A stretch of DNA of 64,000 nt, taken from assembly GCA_038025085.1 (NCBI GenBank), contig CM076139.1, positions 24,381,807 through 24,445,806 on the forward strand, read 5' to 3'. The DNA is from Tetragonia tetragonoides (lineage: Eukaryota; Streptophyta; Magnoliopsida; Caryophyllales; Aizoaceae). Positions within the stretch are counted from its first letter, which is position 1, and every line of letters begins with the position of its first letter. Shown here piece after piece: positions 35,836 to 46,891 of this stretch. Position numbers and translations under genes: made by a program. The notes under the pieces are model-generated. The model was given only the letters and a program-made list of their open reading frames with translations. It made no database searches and was not told where the DNA came from.

Positions 35836-37335
35836 TCATTTACTGCTTCTAGGCTCTTGAAATTCTATACTAGATGATGCATTGGCATGTGAAGATAATG
35901 AAGATGCAGCAGGTACGACACGTTGTTCATTTAATTTCATGGGAAAAATATGCTCAAAAAATTCAGCATCACGGGACTCTTTAATAGCACCAAAACCATA
36001 AGCATCTTTTAGAATAAATCTATATGCAGCACTATTATTAGCATATCCAATAAATATAGCATCAAAGGTTTTGGGTCTAATCTTGCTTCTTTGAAAATCA
36101 GGAATCCCGACTTTTGCAAGGCACCCCCACACTTTTAGGTAACTCAAGTTAGGTCCAAAACCTTTCCACAACTCATACGGAGTTTTCTCAAGTTTCTTGT
36201 AAGGAACACGATTAAGCACAAAGCAAGCAGAAAGTAAAGCTTCCCCCCACATATTATTAGGCATACCCGAACTAATAAGCATAGTATTCATCATTTCCTT
36301 GAGGGTCCTATTTTTCCTCTCGACAATGCCGTTTTGTTGAGGAGCATAAGGAGCTGTAATTTCATGTATTATCCAATTAGCTTCACAAAAAACCTTTAGA
36401 GGTGTTGAATCATATTCTCCACCTCTATCGGACCTAAGTCTTTTAATTTTACGATCTAGTTGGTTTTCTACCTCGGCTTTAAAGATAAGAAATTTATCCT
36501 CAGCGCCATCTTTAGAACTCAACAAATACACCTTGGTAAATCTAGAATAATCATCAACAAAATAATATAATACTTTTTACCACCTCTACTAACATGGCTA
36601 TGAAAATCACCAAGATCACTATGCACAAGTTCAAGTAAAGTAGAAGTTCTAGTCACATTCTTATTGTAAGGCTTTTTGGGATGTTTAGCTTCTACGCATA
36701 CTTCACATTTATCAAAATCATTATTGCTAAATGAAGGAATAAGACTAAATTGTTTTAGCCTTTTAATGGATGCCACATTCACATGACCTAGTCTAGCATG
36801 CCATAATGAAACAGACTCAGCGATGTAAACAACAGAAGAGGTAGATGCTTTATTCTCAGTCACAACATCCAACACAAACAACCCCCCATTACAAAATCCC
36901 TTCCCCGCAAATTCACCATTTCTGGTACGTACAAGCTTGTCAGATTCAAAGGCTAATTTAATCCCAACTTTGTTCAACAATGAACCAGAAATTAAGTTCC
37001 TACGAATATCAGGGACATGCAAAACATTGGTTAGAGCAATAGTTTTACCAGAAGTAAGCTTTAAAAGAACCTTTCCTTTACCAACAATAGAAGTAGTGTT
37101 AGAGTTACCCATGAAAACACACTCTCCTTCAACACCTTTGACATACTCCACGAACATGTCTCGGTTGGTACAGCAATGCCTTGTTGCCCCGGTGTCCAAG
37201 ATCCATTCAACAGTATTACCAACAAGGTTGATCTCGGACACCATGGCAACAATAACATCCTCAGTCAGGTTTGCTTGGGCTTTGTTCTCTTTGGGTTTGT
37301 TGACAGCAACAGCAGCAGCACTCCTACACTCCTAA
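35836..37335 (-). pseudogene. Copia protease and integrase, interrupted
   Basis: The protease active site WILDTGATRHCC lies at about 37205-37170. A GAG-pre-integrase HHCC motif (HARLGHVNVASIKRL, then CEVCVEAKHPKKP) follows at 36810-36680, and the integrase core continues in the frame 36531-35836 (LRSDRGGEYDS, QQNGIVERKNRTLKEMMNTM). A frameshift near 36535-36545 splits the core after its first Asp region. An in-frame TGA at 35836-35838 ends it before reverse transcriptase. Upstream, the zinc knuckle CYNCGKYGHPA has a TAG where its last spacer residue should be, at about 37335. Confidence 0.9.
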
Positions 37336-37494
37336 GCGGGATGTCCATACTTACCACAGTTGTAACAATTGCCCTTAAAAGGCTTCTTGAAGCTTTGGGG
37401 CTGATTCTTACCATGTAGTTGGTTAGGTCCTTTCCCTTTGGGTCCCTTGTTTCTGTCATGTTTACCTGCAAAATTCTTTTGTTCAACAAGGTTA

Positions 37495-38937
37495 CACTAC
37501 ACCAAAATCTACCTATAATAACACTTGAATTATAATGCTTCTTGTGAAAATGTTATTATATGCAGGACGGGAAAAAAAAAGTACCAATAATAACGCTTCT
37601 CCAAGAAACGTTATTAGATACAAGTATTATAACGCTTATTGAAAGAAACGTTATATTGAAACAGGAATTATAACGCTTCTTTGGTTGAAACGTTATTATA
37701 GATTTTTTTTTTTTTTTTTAAGTTCAACGTGTATGACCTAATATCTCTTCATGTATAAACTTATTTGCTAAGACATTTGCCTCCGCCTCACAATCTATTT
37801 CCTCTTTCTCTACCCCCTTCTTCTTCCTTGGAGAATTCAAGAACCACTTATGCTTCACATTGGAACTGTCACTCCCCAAGAAAAAGATTGATAATTAGCC
37901 CATCAAGAATCCATCACATAAGCAACTGTTTTCTCGAATTTTCACGGCCATCGGTTGAATCGACTACCGCCATGACCAATATATACAACTCACTATTCAG
38001 CCTCGCTACTTTTCGATCAGGTAAAATCTTTTTTTACATCTAGTTTCTAATTATTGATTTTTTCTCCGTTGAATAGATGTGAGTAACGATTGTTTATTCT
38101 AATTCGAGATTTTATTGTCTTTGTTTTTATGGTTCTGGTTTTGGATAGGTCATCATGATTGAAGATGAAGGATTAGGGAGGAGAGAGAAAATAACAAGGA
38201 TCAGTACGTAAGTTTTTGCCTCTTTATTTTGCTATTGATTTCCTTCACTGTTCGAGTTTCTTTTTACTTTTCTTTATGTTGAATAGCGCGACTTCGCCCC
38301 ATTTCTCAATTTTTTTTTTATTTATTTATTATCTTGGTGGCGATTTGATGCAGGAGATGATGACATATCACAATTGGTTGAGGAACCGAAGTTGGTGGTA
38401 GCGAGGAGACATGAAGTCGAGATCTAGGCTTTCTCATATGTAAATAAGATTTTAGTTTCGGTTGTAATTTATCTTTTAGTTTGTATCAATACGATTTCAA
38501 ATAAAGAAAAATGCTGTGAGATTTATGCTTGCCTTCCGATCTCGTGTCTTGATCTACTAGGTTTTGCAGCAATTGGTATATGGATGGTCGAAGAAAAAAC
38601 TAGAGAAGGATTCATTTAATTGTTTATCCTTAACTGTTTAAGGTGACGTGGGTTCCCTTTTTTTTTTTTTATCAAAATAAAAAATGAACAATAACGCTTA
38701 TAAAGAAAAAGCGTTATAAGATGCCATACTCTTATAACGCTTTACCAACAAAAGCGTTATAATTAGTACAGAAATTATAACAAGGCTGAGAGAAGCGTTA
38801 TTGTTAGCCACCCTTTCATAACGCTTATAAGCGTTATTATTGCCCTCCCTCATACAATAACACCCGCCTATATAACGCTTAAAAGCGTTATAATTCCAAG
38901 CAAGGAACCGTTATTATAGGTCAAATTTGGGGTAGTG
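37495..38937. mobile_element. Non-autonomous CACTA transposon nested in the Copia gag region
   Basis: It starts CACTACACCAAAATCTACC at 37495 and ends with the complement of CACTACCCCAAATTTGACC at 38937, followed inwards by a shared CTATAATAAC; about 24 of the first 28 positions match. The 3-base flanks 37492-37494 and 38938-38940 are both TTA, the CACTA hallmark. Within 200-260 bases of each end there are about a dozen copies, in both orientations, of TATAACGCTT/AAGCGTTATA, the subterminal transposase-binding type of repeat. Length 1443 bases. No transposase. The centre (37760-38450) is less AT-rich, has small frames and GT/AG-like sites, and may be captured sequence. Confidence 0.93.
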
Positions 38938-38940
38938 TTA

Positions 38941-39731
38941 GCAGTAGAGGAGGAATGTTCGGTTGATTTTCCTTTGGTCTGGATCCTGTTCGGTTCCTCG
39001 ATCTTGATGTGGGATACAATCTCCTGGAGAGTAAAGGTTTTCTGTTTGTGCCTCATCGAATGAACATAATTCTCCCAAGACTTTGGCAATTTATCAAGCA
39101 AACAGTTAGCTTGAAAAACCTCACAAATTTTCATCCCTTCAGCAAGAATTTCAGTCACCAAATTTTCATACTCATGAACTTGATCCAGCATAGGCTTACT
39201 ATCAACTAACTCAAACTTAAGCCACCTACTACAAGCATATTTCCCCTTCCCAAAGTCATCAGTACCATACTTCAATTTAAGAGCATCCCAAATTTCCTTA
39301 GCCAATTTCAACTTACTATAAATCTAGTATAGGGATGTGGTCATATAATGCAACAACATACCACGACAAGTCCTATTATCCTTATCAAAATCTCTAGTGG
39401 AATTAACAGGAGCCTTATCAACAACCAAAGCATGTTCAACACCAATTTGTCCCAAGAAAAATTCCATCTTATCAGACCACATATTATAATTCTTCCCATC
39501 AAACGGATCTAATTTAGACATATCAGGAACGAAAAAATTTGGGAACATAGGGGTTGTACCAGTAGTCATCATATTATCACTCACATAAGGCACAACAGCG
39601 TTATTATTAACTAAAGTGGAGGGTATAACAACATCAGGAGTATTGGTCACAATAGGCACAGATTCGTTCACAACAACATCACCAGTATTATCGTTCACAT
39701 TAACATTACCAACAATTCCGTCACTAGCCAT
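38941..39731 (-). pseudogene. Copia gag, interrupted by a stop and by the CACTA element
   Basis: The ATG at 39731 begins a Gag with an Asn/Val-rich N-terminus, then DPFDGKNYNMWSDKMEFFLG (about 39515-39455), typical of Copia Gag. An in-frame TAG ends it near 39324. The same frame continues with KLAKEIWDALKLKYGTDD and FQANCLLDKLPKSWENYVHS until the CACTA insertion at 38937, beyond which the zinc-knuckle part resumes at 37491. The ATG is only 25 bases inside the 5' LTR end. Confidence 0.9.
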
Positions 39732-39756
39732 GATTAAAAAAAAATCGACTTTAGAA

Positions 39757-40438
39757 TGTTATAACCAAAGCTTAAAGACGGAACAACTTATCTGTCACAA
39801 ACGGTCGTGGCGTGATGATACACTGCCCTAAAGTTGAAATTGCCCCCACACGTACACTAGGGAATTTCCGGCAATCGACCTCCAGGGATACACGACAACC
39901 AAAGCTCCTGTGTACTACGGTGCGATGGTTTTGAGAGCAAACTGTTTCTACTGCCAATGTGAGGAGAGGAGACTTTTTGAGAGAGATGATATTTTGGTTC
40001 TGTGTATCCAAATGAAGAGAAGGTGCAAGTTTATAGAAGGCAAAAATTCTGTAACCGAAAGCAATCGAAGGGGCGGGTCTTATGGGAGGAAATAATGGAG
40101 AATTGATATTGTAACGCTTACAAATCTGTTTAGTCAAAAGAATCAAACGAAGGAATTAAACGGTCAAAAAGAAAGACCGAATAATAAAAAGGGCCCAACC
40201 CACGCCCGAGCCCGAGCCCGGCCCGCCCGGGCAGGCGGCGGCGGCGCGCGCGTGCGTGTGTGGAGGGAGAATCTTCCCTTGACTCTTAGTTCAAAGACTA
40301 AAAGTCCACACCAATATGTAAAGTCTCCTCTCTTTCCTTTCTCTACTAATGTGGGACAATGGGTTTTATGAACAAGCCTTTGAGGGATATTTCTTTGAAG
40401 CATACCAAGCTTCATGAAGCAAAGCTTCCTTTCCAACA
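39757..40438 (-). repeat. 5' LTR of the Copia element
   Basis: 682 bases, same termini as the 3' LTR. The GC-rich stretch at 40200-40255 is longer (GCCCGAGCCCGAGCCCGGCC and further CGGCGG repeats) than in the 3' LTR, which accounts for most of the length difference. The sequence directly inside the LTR (TTCTAAAGTCGATTT on the minus strand) does not resemble the usual TGGTATCAGAGC primer-binding site. Confidence 0.93.
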
Positions 40439-41462
40439 CTATTCTTATGTCAAATTGATATAAGGTGAAGTGTAAGTATAATGTATGTGCAATGTATGTT
40501 TATGGGGAAAAAAAGTGTAAGCATATCTAAAACTAACTTCGTTCCTCAAGTCATAAATAAATCACTATATATATACCCTCGTCGTTGTCTTTTAGACAAT
40601 GAGAGAATGCCCAAGGTATTATGCATCTGGAAGCCAATTGCGATACAACAGAAGATCGCTGCTGATCAAACCCAAAGATCCTATCTAGAGCAGTCTCTGT
40701 ATCGGTCAAACTCTCAGATTCAGAAGTGCTGCACCTGTATGAACCATATAAAAAGATAGAGTTGAGCTAGAAATACAAGCTAAATCACTTCTTCAATCTT
40801 GAAAAGAAAGCCAAGGGAAAACCGATTATCAGTGATGCTTCTCTATTTTAAATGATCAATTATAAGATAATATGTACTTATTAGAAAAAATTAAATTATG
40901 AGATAATATGAAGTTGAAATTAATATGTTTTCTCCAACTCACTCCAGTAATAAACTAAACATGCTAAAAATTAAGGATAAGTTATCTTCTCAATGTCACC
41001 TTTCTTTTTTCTTTTGTCTTTTGTCTTTTATTTATTAATATTGATCAAACAAGGTTAGCAACACAGACTACTGCAACAAATGCAATAGAATGGGAAAAAT
41101 AATACTTGCCCAAATGACTGACGCAAATGGATCATCGGTCATAGAATTTCCAATATTCACGTCAAGGTCAATAAGTTCTGATACGTAAGATCTCGACGTC
41201 TCACTATGGTCGGCATAATAAATTGAGCAATTGTAATTGTGAATCTTTTGTTGGCAGTGAGAAAATGCCGGACACAATGGGTCAGAGCATGAGAATAGGT
41301 GGGCAGTAGTTGAGTTCGCGATATCAAAGAAATTGAGCTCAACCTATCAACACAAAAGAACAACAACAAATTTTGTTAGCTTTATAGAGAAAAAGATAGT
41401 AGTAAGGAGAGAATGATTTTGCTGTCTTTTGTCCTATTGTTGCCAACTTCAGGTTTTATACA

Positions 41463-44400
41463 TGTAACGACCCGGAATTTAAATCTCAATTAATTAGTGC
41501 TTAATTGAGCTCAAAATGGGCCAAGATCAAATTAACAAAATAAAGCATCATATTCTGGATCATTACCGCCGTACCCGTTGTAGGAAACACGGTTTACAAG
41601 GCTAAAAGTGTTTACATAGTTTAAACAAAAAAAACAGTATATTAATAATGCATCATCGTTTCTTAACCCCCAAGTAACTAGTATTATGCGTCTCTTCCAT
41701 GCATGCACTTGAGTCCATCAACTGTTCCAAATTATGTCATAATCATCATGTTCAAACAAACAACAGAAAATTAGCGAATGCTAAGCAATTTCACTCCATT
41801 TGCGTAAAGATAATAATACTAAAATAATTTTAGAAAACTTACATTTTTCCATCTCCTCAAATCGCTTTCAAATATAGATAAATAATAAGTGAATTGTTTG
41901 CTCACATCATATTAAATATAGATACATGCATACACGCACCATCAATATCAAGACCGACATCAAAATAAATAAGGTAAATCATCCATCACTTATACAAATC
42001 ACAATATTTGATTTTAATTAACTAGTGTTAGTAACTAAATTTTAATTGAGTTAGGTGGTAGGAAGAGCATGCATGTTTAAGGCTCACATTTCCTTAAACC
42101 ATCTTGTCATTTCTCAATTCAATCATATCTCAACGTGCATGGACATTTTAGTCCCAAAATTACCTCATATCATATTTGGACTTCATTGTCCCATATTCAT
42201 TCGTATCCTTGGGTTGATTACCCATAATTTATAGTGTACACTTTTAAACATGCTCTTCAATTTTCCAAGGGTGCTAGACTTAGAAGCTACCACAATTATC
42301 TTGGTTTAGTGATCTAATCAACACTCTTTATTGCTTTCTTAGGTTGGGATCAAGTGATAACTTGATGTACCCCAACTTACAACCATTATATATACTTGTG
42401 TTAGTATATATACTTCCCAAATCAGATTTTACAATCATTCCTGTTTACACATCAAACTCATAAAACTCCATAACACTGCAATCTATGAAATGTGCCACAC
42501 AACAGCTCCCTTACTAAACATGACAGCCCTAGCAGTGTAGGTCATACACATAGCAACAGAAAACACTACAACTCAACAACACAAAAACTAACACAAGGTC
42601 AAGTAAACATAGTCTCACATAGCCTAAATTTCAGAATTTTACATCACTTCCAACCTCCATAGAGCTGAAAATAAATCACACTAAAACCATCATTCTCATT
42701 TACAAAGATTAAACCACACTATCACATATTTATACTACTACTTATAATTCTCACAACAACATCCAAACATCCTTCCACATTCAAAAGAACAATCATCCAC
42801 CAATTCTCACGCAAGGATTAATATCACGAATTAAGGCATAAAAAACATCAATCAAGTATTCTTATCCAACCACAAACCAATCGGTATCCATAACAAAATA
42901 AATCCCAAATCTTCAACTATTTTCTTTTAAAATCCACAAAACATTTTTTATAAATTTGAAAAGGGGATAAATGGACATGAATATTACCTTGGTTTGATAA
43001 AATCCTAAACTTTTTCTCTTCTTCCTCCTCCAAAACTTGGCACTAGTACTAGTGCCTTAAATAACAATTATTTCTAATTAGTACTAAATTTAAACAACAA
43101 TCTAAAATTAATAATCTACTTCCAAAATTTCTCTTTTTGAGTCCAATTTCGAGTATCAAGTCTCATTTCTTTATTTCTTCCTCTCGGTCTCAATCTCAAT
43201 TTAATTAGGCATTTTTCCGATTTTTCCATTATTTCGACATTAGGCTTAAATTGGATTTTGCCTAATCTCAACTAAAAAATGGACATGCAAGTATGTGAGG
43301 GTTTCGGTTGAGTCTAGATTAACAAGATTAATAATTTTTCTTCATGATTTCCCAAGATTAAAATGGTTCCCTTTGATTTTTGGGGGTTTAGATCAAGAAC
43401 TAAAAATAAACTAAGGATTAATCTTAAAGTGAAGGTGAAAGGTCAAGAACATTACCTTGAACAAGCTTGAGTTTCGAAAATGAAGAGAGCTTGGGTGAGA
43501 GTGGATGAATGACTTTTTGTTTATGAATTAAACACAAGAATAAATGAAGTTTGTGAGATTTTATTCTTGAATTAAAACAAAAACTGATTTTACAAAAGGA
43601 ATTTGAAAGATTAAGGTGAGTGTTTTTCTTACCTTCTCTTCCTCTTCTCTTTCGGCTTCTCTCTCTTCTCTCTCTATTTTTCTAACTTTTCTTCTTCCTC
43701 TAAATATTTTTATGAGGGTAGGGAATGCTTTATTTTGGGAAGAAATTTCAGAAAATTGTTGGGGTAGTTGGGTGTAGGCTTGCCGTGCGAGTGGAGTGAG
43801 AGAGGTGAGATTTTGCTTGCTCAACTCAACCAAATATTTGGGGAAAGAGTAAAAGATTTTAGGGGTAATGGTTGTGGGTGGGAAGGCTTGATTAAATTGG
43901 GTGTTTTTCTAATTTGGAAGAGCTAGTCAATTTGCTTGATTTAACCCCTCAAATTTTCCCTCTTTTTCACTTCTTCTCTTCCTTTCTTCTACCCGGTTTT
44001 CCCCCTTCTTTTTATAAGAAAAAATCTGAATTTTGCTCTTTCTTTTAATTGCTTAATTGTCATGTGCTTTCATGTGCATAAACAATACACATCATAATTC
44101 TCTACATGCAAAACCACACACCTAATATTATGGCCATGCATAATACCACACACCTCATAAATGGCCATGCAAAAAGAATTTTATTTTCTTTTAGTTTGAC
44201 TTTATTATTTTTGGCAAGTGCCACCTCATGGTACACTTGTCTCCTTTTAGTAAGTTGACATTTTTATTAGGCATAAAATATTAACTCAAGTTATTTCAAT
44301 GAATAGTAGAAATTGTTATTTGGAATTAATTTTCATGTTAGATTTTCGGCCAATTAGTATTTTAGGTATTCGATTTATAATTTTAGGAGTTTAATCATGC

Positions 44401-44631
44401 TTTAATAGCTAATTATAATTCTATAAACAAATTCAAGTTTAGCGAGGAATTTTCGAAAGATTATAAAAGAAAATCTTTTTTTTTTAAAGGATTAATCATC
44501 ATGCTAATGATGAGTTATAATAATTTACTTATTCTAAAAACAATTCACGTAATTCGCATATAATAAGAGTTTAAAATTTAATCTAGATTTATTATGTCTT
44601 AATAAGGTAATTAAAAAGTTGGGCTATTACA
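41463..44631 (+). mobile_element. 3.2-kb solo LTR, probably Ty3/Gypsy, target duplication ATACA
   Basis: The block begins TGTAACGACCCGGAATTT and ends GGGCTATTACA, so TG...CA with a longer imperfect inverted end. The 5-base flanks 41458-41462 and 44632-44636 are both ATACA. No gag or pol frame and no second internal LTR copy lie inside. TGTAACGACCCG / GGGCTATTACA ends are characteristic of plant Gypsy LTRs, often kilobases long. The simplest reading is a solo LTR left by LTR-LTR recombination. Its interior is AT-rich, with a GA-rich stretch near 43640-43700 whose antisense frame (43833-43561) is charged but not a recognised protein. It is inserted in a LINE remnant just upstream of the aspartic-protease exon. 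Confidence 0.85.
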
Positions 44632-44975
44632 ATACAAGTAAATTTGAGTGTATTCAAGGCAGAAATAATAGAGCTCTTAGTCCCCTTCGAGAACACTAGC
44701 AATTCGTCGGCAAAGATCAATTGCGTAATCGCAATTTTCTTGCATTTTGGATGGTAACCAAAGTTGGAATTCAACTACACATTTCTCATCATCATGGAGG
44801 TTTTAGCCTTTCTTTCATTTGTATCAACAAACTGAATAATACATGGAGAATGGTCTGAGAAGTTCCACAACGGTATTAGCCCCTTACATACCAAGCCAAT
44901 CTGAATTACCCAAAACCCTGTCTATCTTGCACATAACTTATTTTTAGCATACAATAATTGATCTCCAAGATTATT
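44632..44975 (-). mobile_element. LINE remnant: endonuclease end joined to RT fragment
   Basis: The minus strand reads CKIDRVLGNSDWLGM near 44940-44895, like the last part of a LINE endonuclease (K/R-L-D-R-x4-x-W). It then jumps to NSNFGYHPKCKKIAITQLIF and ADELLVFSKGTKSS (44774-44665), an RT catalytic block with FADE in place of FADD. The piece between is deleted. The solo LTR interrupts it at 44631. Confidence 0.65.
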
Positions 44976-45760
44976 ATTGTTGCTTTAACTTATTTTTAGC
45001 ATACAATAATTGATCTTTTTTCTGTAGTTCTTATGCAAATTGGATTAAATGCACGCAAAAGTGAAAACATATAATTTAATGGTATGTTCAAACCCATTTA
45101 GTTAAATCTAGGACTCTGGAAGATCGGATTTGTATGGAACCGGATTTAATATTATGCAAATTGAAAGAATATACTAATAAGTATAACTTTCATATTTAAT
45201 GACTATATTAAAGTAAAGAATGATGATGAATTAATGGCGGGTGACATGTTGGATCCTTTGTCTACTTGGTAGCTTTTGTATCAACCCCACATAGCTCGCT
45301 TATGTGGCATCCTACTTGTGGGCCTCACACGAATACTAACCCAGTTTTATATAAGGTCATATTATTTCAAATGACAAAATAAAATAATTTTGGTTACATA
45401 ATTCTAAATATTCTAAATCTTACGTCACTGTATCGAAAATGATTTTTTTTTCAAAATGAGATAAATATGTGCTATATTTGGCCAATAATGTCAACACGTG
45501 AGACGCCACCTAAGCAATCACATCGGTGGTTAGATGATACGTAAGATGCCACATATGCTAATCATTTAAGTGCCATAGTATTAATGCATTTTCAATACTT
45601 AATTTGAAAATTTTGAATTATTATGTCATTTGTAATATCTAATTGTTTATTAGCATATTGCTTCAAAGTACAAAATATAATAACTTTGGATCACAACTCC
45701 AAAAATTATAAATTTTTATAAGTTGGATTTGAAAAGTGCTCTAAAGTGAGATATATTTAT
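44976..45760. other. Intergenic spacer, no gene seen
   Basis: AT-rich. A 44-base direct repeat around TAACTTATTTTTAGCATACAATAATTGATC occurs at about 44934-44961 and 44988-45015. No coding frame. Confidence 0.4.
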
Positions 45761-46891
45761 TCTATATTTGATCAAATAAATTTGGGTACAAATTATGAGG
45801 ATACGACACGTGAGAAAATAATATTTTATTATAAAAATTGAAAATATCATACACGAACTATGGTACATGCAAGGTAGTCCAAAAGTTTTATTTTTTATTT
45901 TAATATTTTTCAAAAATAAAAACATACTTCTTGATATCAATGTACATACTTACATTATTGTTGTATATTTTTACTTTTCATTTGAGTTAGGTGATTTTTG
46001 TGAGCTGTAGACGCATGACATGCCACCTTATAGAAATTAATCAAATGTCAAGAAACCATTGTTCCACTGGACATATATATCTTTTTTTTATTTATCGAGA
46101 TTTTAGTTATGATGTAATTAAAGAGTCTCCAACTCCAACACATCTTATTTTCACATATCAAATGTTTCTTAATATGTTATTAAAGGTAAGGATTTTCAAG
46201 TGGAGTGAATACACGTAAAATTGTTATTAGTTGTTTATTGATGAAAATATGGGAATTTAATATGTAGTACACTCCAAATGTATATACAACATTTTTAGCA
46301 ATACATTGTGTTATAATGCAAAATACAATACTTAAGCAATTAACTTAGTTAATATTTTAAACTAATAGAACAAGCCCGTGCGAAATGCCGGGATGAAACT
46401 ATTTTATATTAAAAGTCATTTTCTGATGCAACTAAAGAGAAAGCACAAGTCGATTGGGTCTTGCTTTTTCCATATGACCATTATCTAGATTGAAATTCAT
46501 CCAACCATTTTAGATTCAATCTCATGAGCTAATAAGATATAATCATGAATTATCCTTGGAGCATTGCACTATGGTAGATAGAGCTTACAAATTACTTCCA
46601 ATAGTTGCTAGAATAGCTTTAATCCTTAACGCCGCCTTTATCATGTTGCCGCGCTATAGTTTAAATCTGTATCAACTAATACAATAGAATGGCAGTTAAT
46701 GCCATAGTGGATGCCTTGAGAGGGCACAAATTGGCATTCAATTACAAACAGATTCCTAGTTCAGTGTACAAGAGCTCGATGAGCTGGACTTGGTTGTTTG
46801 TCAAAAGGGAGGTGCGAGTGAAATGCGACCGGCTACTGAGGCACTTCCCGGTACGCCTTGTCCACTTAGCTTGAGCATGAATCTGCTGGAA

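Larger units (their letters stand above)
32978..40438 (-). mobile_element. Ty1/Copia LTR retrotransposon, complete ends, target duplication CTATT
   Basis: Two LTRs beginning TGTT and ending AACA bound the element: 3' LTR 32978-33640 and 5' LTR 39757-40438. The 5-base flanks 32973-32977 and 40439-40443 are both CTATT. Internal order on the minus strand is gag, zinc knuckle, protease, integrase, reverse transcriptase, RNase H, the Copia order. A purine-rich tract (GTGGGGGAT) precedes the 3' LTR. Length is 7461 bases, of which about 1.45 kb is a nested CACTA element. By eye the LTRs differ at several percent of positions, so the insertion is not recent. Stops and a frameshift break the polyprotein. 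Confidence 0.95.
31620..41343 (-). pseudogene. Plant A1-family aspartic protease (A36/A39-like), split by a retrotransposon
   Basis: Exons recognised on the minus strand. 41343-~41108 has VELNFFDIANSTTAHLFSCS, a CQQKIHNYNCSIYYADHSET flap region and YVSELIDLDV. 40734-40577 has LDRIFGFDQQRSSVVSQLAS and FSHCLKDNDEG. About 32905-32637 has IVDSNFLYF, YYVNAQKIANNDRPLPIDQ and the second active-site region. 31748-~31620 has DVFPPMSLNFTGGSLMVLK. The second catalytic DSGTT is degraded to ESRTT and followed by TAG; MVLK is also followed by a stop. Exons 1 and 2 do not join cleanly; the presumed donor reads GG|GCAAGT and two bases seem missing before it. The first catalytic exon is not visible. A 7.5-kb Copia element sits between the second and third exons. 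Plant A36/A39-like proteases are secreted or GPI-anchored endopeptidases; this copy is dead. Confidence 0.75.

Noticed and set aside
33041..40439. Repeated frames at 33041-33325 and 39772-40439
   Set aside because: They are LTR sequence of the Copia element, not genes.
43561..43833. Antisense 90-codon charged frame
   Set aside because: Lies inside the Gypsy-like solo LTR over a GA-rich stretch; low complexity produces the Glu/Arg composition.
46689..46874. Small gene downstream of the transporter
   Set aside because: Lies in the transporter 3' flank; the left arm has a shortened version, with no conserved frame.
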